A stretch of DNA of 64,000 nucleotides from Muribaculaceae bacterium (GCA_017473615.1 JAFUKL010000021.1:1-64000); one strand, 5' to 3'. Positions 34,084 through 42,760 are shown, counted from the stretch's first letter. Notes: a model not told the origin generated them from the letters alone. A program made the numbers and translations.

Positions 34084-36582
34084 TTATCGGTTTAACCATA
34101 GGAATGTGGCTACACTTTCTTTTCCGAGATAGAATGCCTTTGCCTTTACTAATGTTGTCCCGGATGGGATCGTTACCGGTGCGAGCCATTCGGGCGAGTT
34201 CTCGTTGGGAGTACTTCCGTCGAATGTATATCTTATCGTAACACCCGGATATTGCTTGTTTGCTATCAGTTTACCGTCTTTTTCGATGATACCCGGTTGC
34301 CCTATATGGAACTCAGCTCCTCGCTTTGCCAACTGTGGCAATTCCTTCAATCCTATTTTCAGGTTGTAGTGTGCACGCTCTTCAAGATACAGCTTGCTGT
34401 CTTCATTATCGGCTCCCCAAGCCGGATAGGCGTTCCATGCACGTTCCACAATACCGAATATCTTTGGGAATACGTAATGCTGTACGGTTTTATACCCGCG
34501 AATGGTCTCAGCCCACAATTGCCCTTGTATTCCCACGATATTTTCTTTCTTAACGATAGCCGGTTTACCTTTTTCTATGGTGGAAAGGTCGTTAATCTTT
34601 CCTGAAATAGCACGGCGTGCCGAACGGTACACGTTGAACGGCTGTGCATCCCAAGATGTAAATTCATCGACGACACCTCCCCAATTGTGTCCCGGCTCGT
34701 CTTGGTGACGGGAATACATGAAATCGAGGTAGAAGTTATTGGCATTGCTTAGGATTACGGGGTATCCGTTGTTTGCAATATAATAAGGTATTGTATCGCG
34801 ACTGCCTACGGTACTCCATCCGTTAATCATATAGAAACGTTTAGCGATTTTCTTATGGAAGTCATCAGGGTGTTTCAATGCAGCTTCCTGCCAAGCTCCT
34901 GCCTTGATACCTTTCTTTTCAAGATAAGAGGTTATTTGGTCGATATAGTACTCTTCAATCTGTCTTATGGTACTGTATCCGCCCTCTTCTTTCATCTTTT
35001 TAATGGCAGGGGAGTGTTCCCAAGCACCATCGGGAACTTCATCGCCTCCTATATGCACTGTTTTAAGCTTAATTCCGGCTTTGTTGTACATAGCTTCGAG
35101 CTCGTCTATTATTCTCTTGACAAAACGATAAGTTCCCGGCATGGCAAGGTTCAGTACATTGTCGCTGTAGCCTTGTACGGAAATATAGCTTGTGGTATCG
35201 TTGTTGTCCCATACGACAAATTCTTCAGCTTTTTCGGGATCGGTATCGATGTATTTGTTATAGCGGTTTTTCATGGAAAGAATTACAGCCCGCGAATGTC
35301 CGGGAGTTTCTATTTCCGGAATGATTTCCACGCCGCGGTTGTGTGCATACTTAATCAATTCGATGAATTCATCGGTGGTGATGTATCCGTTTGCGCTTGT
35401 GGTGTTGTCATCGGGATTACCATTACCTGCGTAGGTTTGCATAAGGAAATCTTTTTCGTCATGGGTCATTCCCTTGCGAGAACCGAATGAAGTAAGTTCG
35501 GGGATACCGGGGATTTCAAGTCGCCATGCTTCATCGTCATTAAAATGGAACTGGAAAATGTTTATTTTATATGACGCAAGAATGTCGATGAAATCTTTAA
35601 CGCTTTCATAAGGAGTGTAATTTCGTGCTATGTCAAGCATCATACCGCGATGTCTCAAGTCGGGGTAGTCGGTTATTGTAACCTCTTGCAATTCGTTGGT
35701 TCCGCCGGTTCTTTCTAAAGCCGCAATAAAGGTCTTTACGCCATTCAGAACACTGGTAGGAGAATTACCTGCGATTTTGATTCCTTTTCCGGTTACTTGC
35801 AACGTATAGTATTCGTAATCTTTGCTGTTGTCGTTCAATAAGGACATGCTTACGGTGAAATCGGCTTTTTCTGTTACCGAAATGCCGCAACCGCTTGCTT
35901 TTTCAGCAAGATAAGCAGCTGCAATGTCAAGGGATTTTTCGCTATATTCGGTCTTTATATTGCCCGGGACGGTTATGTTTTTACCTGATTTGCTTATTTT
36001 TTTCGGTGTAGGCATGATGTCATATACGCCAAGTGCATTGTCAGCTGATTCCGGGTTTATCTCGGCATTTTTCTTGAACATGAAATTTCCGTCGGGATAA
36101 TTTACGTATTCTTTGCCTTTTGCCGCCCATTGCAGAGGGTTGTTCATTTCAGTACGTATAAATGGTACGCCTATTGCCTTTTCTCCATGAAAAGCAAAGT
36201 GTCCGCCATCAGGACCGAAACATATACCCGGATGTGAACCGTTCTGTATGATGTCTATCACAATGGAGTCACCGGGTGCAAGCGGTCGGTATTTTTCGTT
36301 GGGCGTGAAATAGAAATATCCTTTTTTCACGGTTTTCAACGAGAGCGGAGCATCTTCGTTGATTTTCATTGTACGCGGGAACTGGTTATAATAAAATGAC
36401 CAATTGTTGCCCAACTCTTCATCACTGATGTTGGTGAAGATGTATTTGCCGCTGTATTTGTTTGGTTGCACTCCGTTTTCTCCCATAATCCATTTTACCG
36501 AAATCGGAGCTTGTGCCACAGCACTCATGCTTGATATAGCGACAGCCGTAATTAATAGAGGTTTAAATAGCTTGCTTAGCAT
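34084..36582 (-). CDS. Beta-N-acetylhexosaminidase (GH20), secreted
   Basis: An 832-residue exported glycosidase (signal ending SAVAQ). Domains: CHB_HEX-like N-terminal beta sandwich (~25-165, ISVKWIMGENGVQPNKYSG), GH20b domain (~190-300), GH20 TIM barrel (~310-680) with HRGMMLDIARNY and the catalytic Asp-Glu pair in HIGGDEVPDGAWEHS, and a C-terminal CHB_HEX_C-like domain (VTIRYTFDGSTPNENSPEW). It should remove terminal GlcNAc/GalNAc from mucin, N-glycans or chitin oligosaccharides. A candidate -7 box TAACTTTG (minus strand) is at 36621-36628. Confidence 0.95.
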   Translation of the reverse strand: MLSKLFKPLLITAVAISSMSAVAQAPISVKWIMGENGVQPNKYSGKYIFTNISDEELGNNWSFYYNQFPRTMKINEDAPLSLKTVKKGYFYFTPNEKYRPLAPGDSIVIDIIQNGSHPGICFGPDGGHFAFHGEKAIGVPFIRTEMNNPLQWAAKGKEYVNYPDGNFMFKKNAEINPESADNALGVYDIMPTPKKISKSGKNITVPGNIKTEYSEKSLDIAAAYLAEKASGCGISVTEKADFTVSMSLLNDNSKDYEYYTLQVTGKGIKIAGNSPTSVLNGVKTFIAALERTGGTNELQEVTITDYPDLRHRGMMLDIARNYTPYESVKDFIDILASYKINIFQFHFNDDEAWRLEIPGIPELTSFGSRKGMTHDEKDFLMQTYAGNGNPDDNTTSANGYITTDEFIELIKYAHNRGVEIIPEIETPGHSRAVILSMKNRYNKYIDTDPEKAEEFVVWDNNDTTSYISVQGYSDNVLNLAMPGTYRFVKRIIDELEAMYNKAGIKLKTVHIGGDEVPDGAWEHSPAIKKMKEEGGYSTIRQIEEYYIDQITSYLEKKGIKAGAWQEAALKHPDDFHKKIAKRFYMINGWSTVGSRDTIPYYIANNGYPVILSNANNFYLDFMYSRHQDEPGHNWGGVVDEFTSWDAQPFNVYRSARRAISGKINDLSTIEKGKPAIVKKENIVGIQGQLWAETIRGYKTVQHYVFPKIFGIVERAWNAYPAWGADNEDSKLYLEERAHYNLKIGLKELPQLAKRGAEFHIGQPGIIEKDGKLIANKQYPGVTIRYTFDGSTPNENSPEWLAPVTIPSGTTLVKAKAFYLGKESVATFLWLNR

Positions 36583-36620
36583 AAAAATAATCAGTTATAA
36601 AGGATTTTTTAAAACATCTC

Positions 36621-36628
36621 CAAAGTTA
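36621..36628 (-). promoter_or_regulatory. Candidate -7 box for the hexosaminidase gene
   Basis: Minus-strand TAACTTTG; leader about 30 bases. A copy of the dispersed repeat (36642-36682) lies directly upstream. Confidence 0.5.
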
Positions 36629-36641
36629 AGCAAAATATTAA

Positions 36642-36682
36642 GAATCTGTTTAAATTTTATTTCGAGATTATTTTAAGGAATA
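36642..36682. repeat. Dispersed intergenic repeat, copy 1
   Basis: Contains GAATCTGTTTAAA, TTTTATTTCGAGATTA and AAGGAATA in order. The same three blocks occur inverted at 37826-37889, on the other side of the AraC gene. Confidence 0.7.
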
Positions 36683-36836
36683 TTTTGGAATGGATTTTTT
36701 CATCAAATTGCGCAGATGATAGCGAGCTATTACCAAGCGATTTGATAAAAAAGACAACCAAAAGAGCCTTAAAGAATCCGAAACTTGTCCCAAGTAGAAC
36801 TGTAATAAAATTTTCTTAAAATGTTATTACGGTTTT
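36683..36836. other. Intergenic stretch after the AraC gene
   Basis: No gene seen. It holds CCTTAAAGAATCCGAA at 36767-36782, an exact 16-base match to 42592-42607, where it is attached to another copy of the TTTCGAGATT repeat block. No convincing terminator was found. Confidence 0.5.
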
Positions 36837-37715
36837 TCAATCATCGTTTAACTCAGGGTTTTCGATGTGCTTGTTGCGGAATGCCATTGGTGCAATGCCA
36901 ACCGCTTTCTTGAAATATTTACCGAAACTGGATTGGTCGCAGAAATTGAAATCGTAGGCTATGCGTTGAACCGATGTCCCTGATACGATAAGCGCACTTT
37001 TGATTTGGGCGATGACGCTTCTTGTGATTACCTCTTTTGCGGTCTTTTTTGTCTTTTTACGGCATATCTCATTGAGATATTTTGGTGTTATGCATAATTT
37101 ATCGGCGTAAAACGCTACATTATGCTGTGTCTTGCAATGGGATGACAGCAACCGTAGGAACTCTCTGAAATAATTGTCGGTAGTTGAGAATCCTGCGCCG
37201 GCAAAAGCGTTTTTATCGAGAACGTGCTTTGATATTTCGGCAACTGTGAGTATAAGACATCGTATGATTCCATACACGAAATCTGAATTGCGCACATATT
37301 TTTCTTCAAGATTGTTATATGTATCAAGGATATCAAATATATTTGTGATGATGCGTTTGCTTTGAGGGTCGTCTGTCAAAGACTTTTCAGGGTACATGAA
37401 GATGGTTGCCAAGTAGTCAGCCATGATTCCTATTGTGGAGTCGATGATGGCATCGCTGGAAAACAGGATTACGATTCCTTGAAAATCATCACTTACGTCC
37501 AATCCTCTTAATGTGGTGTTGGGAGCAATACAAAGCAGAGTATCTTTTTTAATGTGGTATATCTCTGAGTTGTAACTGATTTTTGCAGTACCATTGGTGC
37601 ATAATATAAAGCAAGGAAATGGTATAATGAAATCTTCGAGCTTGAGAGTGGGGTTCTTGATGTGAAAAATACGGTAGTTGAGACCTTTTTCAAAATGGAA
37701 TTTTTCGCTGTTCAT
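36837..37715 (-). CDS. AraC-family transcriptional regulator
   Basis: A 292-residue regulator. The N-terminal ~150 residues form a cupin-like sensing domain (IIPFPCFILCTNGTAKISYN). The C-terminal ~100 residues hold two helix-turn-helix units: NVAFYADKLCITPKYLNEIC and VQRIAYDFNFCDQSSFGKYF, then KKAVGIAPMAFRNK, the AraC signature. A -7 box (TATTTTTG on the minus strand, 37738-37745) is 22 bases upstream. Neighbours are a hexosaminidase and argH; the regulated genes cannot be read from sequence. It is flanked by inverted copies of a dispersed repeat. Confidence 0.92.
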   Translation of the reverse strand: MNSEKFHFEKGLNYRIFHIKNPTLKLEDFIIPFPCFILCTNGTAKISYNSEIYHIKKDTLLCIAPNTTLRGLDVSDDFQGIVILFSSDAIIDSTIGIMADYLATIFMYPEKSLTDDPQSKRIITNIFDILDTYNNLEEKYVRNSDFVYGIIRCLILTVAEISKHVLDKNAFAGAGFSTTDNYFREFLRLLSSHCKTQHNVAFYADKLCITPKYLNEICRKKTKKTAKEVITRSVIAQIKSALIVSGTSVQRIAYDFNFCDQSSFGKYFKKAVGIAPMAFRNKHIENPELNDD

Positions 37716-37825
37716 ATCTTCTCAGTTAAATTTTTTCCAAAAATAGTACAAAATTTCGGAAAGAAAGCCGTGGCGGTTTGTTATGGAACAATAAAAGTGA
37801 AAAACAGGCAATATCTTCGCTCTTG

Positions 37826-37889
37826 TATTCCTTGAAAGTAATCTCGAAATAAAATTAAAGCAACTTCTAATAAAATTTTAAACAGATTC
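37826..37889. repeat. Dispersed intergenic repeat, copy 2 (inverted relative to copy 1)
   Basis: The blocks TATTCCTT, TAATCTCGAAATAAAATT and TTTAAACAGATTC appear in reverse order and strand to copy 1. It has about 22 extra bases between two AATAAAATT motifs, so copy 1 could be a deletion between them. It lies just upstream of the argH promoter. Confidence 0.7.
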
Positions 37890-37903
37890 AAGTTTCTTTT
37901 GTC

Positions 37904-37911
37904 TATCTTTG
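37904..37911 (+). promoter_or_regulatory. Candidate -7 box of argH
   Basis: TATCTTTG; the -33 region is not a good match. Leader about 15 bases. Confidence 0.5.
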
Positions 37912-37932
37912 CGGTATTGAAAATAAATGATT

Positions 37933-39279
37933 ATGGCGACAAAACTATGGGAAAAAACAGTACAGGTGGATCATGATGTTGAGACCTACACTGTGGGACG
38001 AGATAGAGAAATGGATATGTATCTTGCACGTTACGATGTGCTTGGTTCGCTTGCTCATATTGCGATGCTGGAAACGATAGGGCTTCTCAATAGGGCAGAA
38101 CTGGAGCAATTGACCGATGCCTTGCGTGAAATATATGCGGAAATAGTTGCCGGTAAATTTGTGATAGAGGACGGTATAGAGGATGTTCATTCTCAGGTGG
38201 AACTGATGCTTACCCGGCGTCTCGGCGATGTGGGGAAAAAGATACATTCCGGACGTTCCCGTAACGACCAAGTGCTTGTGGATTTACGTTTGTTTATCCG
38301 TAGTGAGATAGAAAGTGTGGTGGAGTATGTAACGTCATTGTTTAAGGCTCTTATTGCCCAGTCGGAGAAATATAAACATGTGCTGATACCGGGTTATACG
38401 CATCTTCAGGTGGCTATGCCGTCATCTTTCGGACTTTGGTTTGGAGCGTATGCCGAATCGTTGGTTGACGACCTTATGGTCTTGCAAGCCGCTTATAAGG
38501 TGACTAACAGGAATCCTCTTGGTTCGGCTGCAGGATATGGCTCTTCTTTTCCTTTAAATCGCACAATGACAACCCGTCTGCTCGGGTTTGACTCACTTGA
38601 CTACAATGTGGTGTATGCGCAGATGGGACGAGGAAAGACAGAGCGTATTGTAGCTCAAGCGTTGGCAAATGTAGCTGCCACGGTTTCCAAACTGGCGTAT
38701 GATGCGTGTATGTATAACAGCCAGAATTTCGGGTTTATCAAGTTGCCGGATGAATATACGACAGGCTCATCCATTATGCCGCATAAGAAAAATCCCGATG
38801 TGTTTGAACTTACACGCTCCAAGTGTAATAAGTTGCAGGCGTTGCCATACGAAATAACATTGATTACCAATAATCTGCCGAGCGGATATTTTAGAGACTT
38901 GCAGATAATAAAAGAATCGTTTCTTCCTGCGTTCGGTGAATTGAAAAATATACTTTCTATGGTGACGGCAATGGTGACGGGCGTAAAGGTGAATGAAACG
39001 GTGTCGGCTGACAGCCGTTATGACCTGATGTTCTCGGTGGAGGAAGTGAACCGGTTGGCGCACGATGGTATGCCGTTCCGGGACGCTTATAAGAAAGTGG
39101 GATTAGATATTGAGGCAGGGCAGTTTTCTCCTGTAAAGGAGGTGAATCATACACATGAAGGTTCTATCGGCAATCTTTGTAATGAAAAAATAGAAAAGAT
39201 GTATTGCTCCATACTTGAAGATTTCGATTTTGATACCTATCATTCTGCTTTTGAACGGTTGTTGGGGAATGAATGTTGA
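37933..39279 (+). CDS. argH: Argininosuccinate lyase
   Basis: A 448-residue enzyme of arginine synthesis, splitting argininosuccinate into arginine and fumarate. Fumarase/aspartase superfamily motifs: EDVHSQVE, KIHSGRSRNDQV, PGYTHLQVAMPSSFG and the signature GSSIMPHKKNPD with the catalytic Ser loop. I use the second ATG (MATKLWEK), which matches family N-termini; the first, at 37927, adds two residues. No other arg gene is in the window. Confidence 0.96.
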   Translation: MATKLWEKTVQVDHDVETYTVGRDREMDMYLARYDVLGSLAHIAMLETIGLLNRAELEQLTDALREIYAEIVAGKFVIEDGIEDVHSQVELMLTRRLGDVGKKIHSGRSRNDQVLVDLRLFIRSEIESVVEYVTSLFKALIAQSEKYKHVLIPGYTHLQVAMPSSFGLWFGAYAESLVDDLMVLQAAYKVTNRNPLGSAAGYGSSFPLNRTMTTRLLGFDSLDYNVVYAQMGRGKTERIVAQALANVAATVSKLAYDACMYNSQNFGFIKLPDEYTTGSSIMPHKKNPDVFELTRSKCNKLQALPYEITLITNNLPSGYFRDLQIIKESFLPAFGELKNILSMVTAMVTGVKVNETVSADSRYDLMFSVEEVNRLAHDGMPFRDAYKKVGLDIEAGQFSPVKEVNHTHEGSIGNLCNEKIEKMYCSILEDFDFDTYHSAFERLLGNEC

Positions 39280-39308
39280 AATGACAATGCAAAAAGAAAC
39301 TGTTGGCT

Positions 39309-39800
39309 ATGGGCAGACTGTTATATATAATAGGAGTGGCAGTGCAGTTGCTGTTTTGTCTATCTTGCTCTAAAATAGATGACAATATGCTTCCGTCTTA
39401 TCCTGTGTATATCAATTTGAGTACACTCGGATATTGGGATACTTATGGGGTGGTATCTCCCGGAATGTATCGTATATTCAATAAGAATGAGGGCGTTCCG
39501 ACCAATTATCCGTATAATGCTAATATTTATACCGGTTATGGAGGGGTGTTGCTTGTGTGCGACTTGTTTGAGAACGCACCGAGGGCTTATGACATGAGTT
39601 GCCCGGTGGAACGTCGTGCAGATGTACGCATCTCGGTAGATAGCAGCAATTATGAGGCTGTGTGCGCAAAGTGTGGTTCCCGATATGATGTAATGAGCGG
39701 TTGGGGTGCTCCCTTGGATGGAAAAGCCTTGTCGCAAAAGATAGGGTTGACCCGTTATTCCGTGGTTAAAACCGGCAGCGGTTATAATGTGGTGAATTAG
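39309..39800 (+). CDS. Lipoprotein with a Rieske-like fold and altered cluster ligands
   Basis: A 163-residue lipoprotein (Cys 20 in FCLSC). The second half resembles the Rieske ferredoxin fold seen in small Bacteroidota lipoproteins: GGVLLVCDLFENAPRAYDMS, CPVE at 98-101, then CAKCGSRYDVMSGWGAP from 119. A true Rieske cluster needs CxH and CxxH; here both His are absent and the second site is CxxC, leaving Cys 84, 98, 119 and 122. It may bind a different metal or none. The ATG at 39309 is preferred; the frame starts with TTG six bases earlier. It ends tail-to-tail with the next gene, overlapping four bases. Confidence 0.65.
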   Translation: MGRLLYIIGVAVQLLFCLSCSKIDDNMLPSYPVYINLSTLGYWDTYGVVSPGMYRIFNKNEGVPTNYPYNANIYTGYGGVLLVCDLFENAPRAYDMSCPVERRADVRISVDSSNYEAVCAKCGSRYDVMSGWGAPLDGKALSQKIGLTRYSVVKTGSGYNVVN

Positions 39801-40684
39801 TGCTTGCGAGGCAACAAGATGTTGTCGCGGTTTCTTTTTTCGGATGACTTGTTGTCGTGATGTGTATTCCAATCATCGGTATCAAATAATCCGACAGAAT
39901 CAAACAATCCGAGCAGTAATTCTCCAAAATCTACACCGAGTTTGTTCCCCACCAGTTTAAAGTGTGGGCGAACTATAGGTACTGCGTCCCAGCGTCTTGT
40001 TAATGGATTGTAACGTTTTCTTACTCCTATGTCCACGCCAAAGATGTTGTCGTTGGTAGTCGTTGTTAAGAATCCTCCGATGCTATGGTTGTAAGGATTG
40101 GAATAGTGATAACGGTTGTTGTTGAAAAAATTATCTGATTCGTACTCGCCGAATACGCTTATTGAAAAGTTCTTGTTGAACGAGTATGACAATTGTCCGC
40201 TAAAGAAATTGGAATTATAGGTGAATCCCGGCATATTGTACTTGAGGGCAGATATAGATGCGGTAAAGTTCAGTTTATCGGTGAAGTTGTGAGATATGCC
40301 GAAACCTGCATTCCTTACACTGCCTGATATAGGAGTGGATGTGTAACCGCTGTATCCGAAAATATATCCATTGTTCCAGTTTGTTAATTTCCCATAGTTG
40401 CTGAAATCGTAAGAATTGATGTTGTGTTGCCACGTGTACATGTCGGCAACAGGTGGTGTGACGAACTTAAAAGAAATATCCGGACGTAGGAATATCAGTG
40501 AATCTGTATTAATGAACGTGCGGTATCCCATTGTCGGTAGATTGAAATAAGGAGAGACTGTGGTAATGGGCTTTATCATTAACTGCTTGTCCGATAGATT
40601 GTTGCTGCTCTCTTGTGCCGAAGAACTGAAGAGAATCGTAAAGTATAGCAAACTGAATGCGATGTGTTTGTGTGAAAATTTCAT
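39797..40684 (-). CDS. Probable outer-membrane beta-barrel protein, function unknown
   Basis: A 295-residue exported protein (signal ending SSSAQ). The body is rich in alternating aromatic strands (GYIFGYSGYTSTPISGSV, LNFTASISALKYNMPGFTY, NKNFSISVFGEYESDNFF), typical of an outer-membrane barrel, with Asn-rich turns. The last 30 residues (DDWNTHHDNKSSEKRNRDN, ending LPRKH) are hydrophilic rather than a terminal strand. I do not recognise a named family. It overlaps the Rieske-like lipoprotein gene tail-to-tail by four bases. Confidence 0.65.
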   Translation of the reverse strand: MKFSHKHIAFSLLYFTILFSSSAQESSNNLSDKQLMIKPITTVSPYFNLPTMGYRTFINTDSLIFLRPDISFKFVTPPVADMYTWQHNINSYDFSNYGKLTNWNNGYIFGYSGYTSTPISGSVRNAGFGISHNFTDKLNFTASISALKYNMPGFTYNSNFFSGQLSYSFNKNFSISVFGEYESDNFFNNNRYHYSNPYNHSIGGFLTTTTNDNIFGVDIGVRKRYNPLTRRWDAVPIVRPHFKLVGNKLGVDFGELLLGLFDSVGLFDTDDWNTHHDNKSSEKRNRDNILLPRKH

Positions 40685-40936
40685 ACTTATTGTTTTTTGT
40701 TTGCTAATTTAGGTAAATAGAACGGATAAATTTTGAAACAAATGCTGTTTTTAAGAAAAATTATGTATCTTTGCGTCCGATTTTAAATGAGAGGAGGTTG
40801 TATTTACCCCTATTTGAGAATATAACGGTCTAACATATAATAATATACGCATTGCCATTGTGCGGCTTGTTGCATGTCGGGATGATGTGCAACAATGAAT
40901 TATAGTGGCTTTAGTCTAAAAATGGCGGTGAAAAGT
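40685..40936. other. Intergenic stretch with an extra candidate promoter and hairpin
   Basis: No convincing gene. A TATCTTTG is at 40766-40773, about 160 bases before the rpsU promoter. Downstream of it is an 8-bp hairpin, TTGTTGCA with TGCAACAA (~40868-40895). A 12-codon ORF begins at 40787 without supporting evidence. A small RNA or long rpsU leader is possible. Confidence 0.35.
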
Positions 40937-40967
40937 TTTGACAAATAAAAAGTAATATATAATTTTG
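40937..40967 (+). promoter_or_regulatory. Promoter of rpsU
   Basis: TTTG at 40937-40940, 19-base spacer, TAATTTTG at 40960-40967. Leader about 43 bases. Confidence 0.8.
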
Positions 40968-41016
40968 TACCGCTAAAAAATAATAATCAAGATAAAACAA
41001 TTAAAACAGAAATAAA

Positions 41017-41208
41017 ATGATTATCGTACAAGTAAAAGAAGGTGAAAACATTGAAAGAGCTTTGAAGAAGTTCAAAAGAAAGTTTGAAAAAACAGGAGTC
41101 GTAAAAGAATTGCGTAGCCGTCAGGCTTTTGAAAAGCCATCGGTAGTTAACCGCAAAAAGATGATGAAGGCTGTTTACGTACAGAAATTGCACCTTAACG
41201 AAGATTAA
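41017..41208 (+). CDS. rpsU: 30S ribosomal protein S21
   Basis: A 63-residue basic ribosomal protein of the small subunit platform, near the anti-SD end of 16S rRNA. The S21 signature GENIERALKKFKRKFEKTGV is followed by RSRQAFEKPSVVNRKK. The length is normal for Bacteroidota. It is first in a row with xerC and hpf; a hairpin (CCCGAG with CTCGGG, 41224-41244) separates it from xerC. Confidence 0.96.
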   Translation: MIIVQVKEGENIERALKKFKRKFEKTGVVKELRSRQAFEKPSVVNRKKMMKAVYVQKLHLNED

Positions 41209-41223
41209 TTGAGAATTTTCTGC

Positions 41224-41244
41224 CCCGAGGAAGAAAAACTCGGG
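41224..41244 (+). terminator. Partial terminator or attenuator after rpsU
   Basis: 6-bp stem CCCGAG/CTCGGG with a 9-base loop, followed by ATAAAATTT: a weak U tail, so read-through is likely. Confidence 0.45.
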
Positions 41245-41250
41245 ATAAAA

Positions 41251-41282
41251 TTTGGAAATATCGAGCGAATGGCGTAAATTCG
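41251..41282 (+). promoter_or_regulatory. Candidate promoter of xerC-hpf
   Basis: TTTG at 41251-41254, 20-base spacer, TAAATTCG at 41275-41282 (one mismatch to consensus). Confidence 0.5.
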
Positions 41283-41309
41283 TAAGCGTAACGGATAAAA
41301 CGTTTGCTT

Positions 41310-42197
41310 ATGCTTATCGAATCGTTCATAAAATATATACGGTATGAGTTGAATCTTTCAGCTTATACCGTTTTGTCTTATAGCAACGATTTGAAACAAT
41401 TCGAGTTGTATTTGACAGGAGGTAAAGGGACGTTTGATGCCGAAAGTGTTACACCGGGTGATATAAGGACATGGATGGCGTTCTTGGCATGCAACGGGAA
41501 TACGGCACGTACGGTGAGACGGAAATTGCAATCCTTGCGTGCGTTTTATCGGTATCTTATGAAATGCGGAAAAGTGAAAACCAATCCTGCCGATGAAGTG
41601 GAAGTGGCAAAGAGTTCTAAGCGTCTTCCCGATTGTGTGAGGCTTGGTAATATTGACAGCCTGTTTGGTGAGGAAGTGGATGAAACCGATTTTGTGTCGG
41701 TGCGTGACAATCTTATATTGCTGATGCTTTATACCACGGGGATACGTCGCTCCGAACTTATTGGTTTGCGTGATTGTGATGTGGCGGCAACCGAACTAAA
41801 AGTGTGCGGTAAGCGTAATAAAGACAGAATTGTTCCTTTTGGGAAAGAACTCGAAACAGCTATTGCCAAATATCGTAAGTTGCGAAAAAAGGCTGTTGGC
41901 GATGTGGAATATTTTTTTGTCAGGGAAAACGGAGAGCCGTTATATCCTACGCTTGTCTATCGATTGGCGCATGAACGTCTTAGCCGGGTTGGCGGTTGCA
42001 GTAGGTATAGCCCGCATGTGTTGCGTCACACCTTCGCATCGGCAATGCTTAACGACGGTGCGCAATTGAACAGCGTGAAAGAATTGTTAGGACATGAGTC
42101 TCTTGCGGCAACGCAGGTTTATACTCATATAACATATAGAGAACTTAAAACAAATTATGAACATGCTCATCCAAGAGCAATTAAAAAAGGAGGATGA
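41310..42197 (+). CDS. xerC: Tyrosine recombinase (XerC/XerD type)
   Basis: A 295-residue site-specific recombinase that resolves chromosome dimers at dif. N-terminal SAM-like DNA-binding domain (ESFIKYIRYELNLSAYTVLS; TARTVRRKLQSLRAFYRYL). Catalytic residues: Arg in TTGIRRSEL, Lys in GKRNKDRIV, HVLRH, His in LGHESL, and the nucleophile Tyr in TQVYTHIT. ATG at 41310; the frame begins at a TTG six bases before. Its position between rpsU and hpf is a conserved housekeeping location, not a mobile element. Confidence 0.92.
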   Translation: MLIESFIKYIRYELNLSAYTVLSYSNDLKQFELYLTGGKGTFDAESVTPGDIRTWMAFLACNGNTARTVRRKLQSLRAFYRYLMKCGKVKTNPADEVEVAKSSKRLPDCVRLGNIDSLFGEEVDETDFVSVRDNLILLMLYTTGIRRSELIGLRDCDVAATELKVCGKRNKDRIVPFGKELETAIAKYRKLRKKAVGDVEYFFVRENGEPLYPTLVYRLAHERLSRVGGCSRYSPHVLRHTFASAMLNDGAQLNSVKELLGHESLAATQVYTHITYRELKTNYEHAHPRAIKKGG

Positions 42198-42198
42198 T

Positions 42199-42492
42199 AT
42201 GGAAGTAAAAATTAAATCTATTCATTTCGATGCGTCTGAAAAACTGGAAGGTTTTGTGAATAAGAAATTGGAAAAATTGGCACGGCGCAATGAGGAAATC
42301 ACGTTGGCGGAGGTGACTCTGAAAGTAGTGAAACCTGAAACGGCGATGAATAAGGAAGCCGGTATTAAATTGGTGCTTCCGTCTTGCTCCGACTTGTTTG
42401 CTTCTAAGATAGCAGATACCTTTGAAGAAGCTGTGGATGTTGCCATAGAGGCATTGGAGCGTCAATTGGAGAAAGCGAAGAAAGATAAATGA
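42199..42492 (+). CDS. hpf: Ribosome hibernation factor (HPF/RaiA family)
   Basis: A 97-residue protein of the short HPF class, which binds idle 30S subunits. Start MEVKIKSIHFDASEKLEGFV and the basic helix KKLEKLARR are typical; the C-terminal helix AIEALERQLEKAKKDK ends it. The ATG at 42199 follows a good ribosome site (AGGAGG, about 8 bases upstream), which is itself the end of xerC, so translation is coupled. The frame is open 42 bases upstream within xerC. Confidence 0.92.
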   Translation: MEVKIKSIHFDASEKLEGFVNKKLEKLARRNEEITLAEVTLKVVKPETAMNKEAGIKLVLPSCSDLFASKIADTFEEAVDVAIEALERQLEKAKKDK

Positions 42493-42520
42493 ATTTGAAA
42501 TTTTGAAATATTCTTTTTGT

Positions 42521-42551
42521 GGGAGCGATGTTTTTGTCGCTCCTTGCTTTT
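42521..42551 (+). terminator. Terminator of hpf
   Basis: 7-bp stem GGAGCGA (42522-42528) with TCGCTCC (42537-42543), followed by TTGCTTTTG. Confidence 0.7.
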
Positions 42552-42572
42552 GTTGATTAGTAGTTGTTTGGA

Positions 42573-42607
42573 TTTTTATTTCGAGATTGTTCCTTAAAGA
42601 ATCCGAA
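42573..42607. repeat. Dispersed intergenic repeat, copy 3
   Basis: TTTTTATTTCGAGATTGTT followed by CCTTAAAGAATCCGAA. The first block matches copies at 36642-36682 and 37826-37889; the second matches 36767-36782 exactly. Confidence 0.65.
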
Positions 42608-42760
42608 GCCATCTTTTTCGGCAATAAACTAACTCATTGAGTAAAATTCAAAACAACAGCTTTGTTGACTTTTTGTGGGTGTGGAAGTACCTTTAAGCGG
42701 TGAGGTAAGTTGATTTAGGCGGATTTTGAATAATTTTTTAAGAAAAAATCATGCGAATAT

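Noticed and set aside
39303..39308. TTG start for the Rieske-like lipoprotein
   Set aside because: An ATG two codons later gives a normal lipoprotein signal; the same reasoning rejects TTG starts for xerC, coaD and the 729-residue fimbrillin-type protein.
40787..40825. Twelve-codon leader peptide before rpsU
   Set aside because: No ribosome site, no regulatory codon run and no support from neighbours.
41310..42197. Tyrosine recombinase as a sign of an integrated mobile element
   Set aside because: It lies between rpsU and hpf in a housekeeping row, has the size of chromosomal Xer proteins, and no att-like repeats or cargo surround it.
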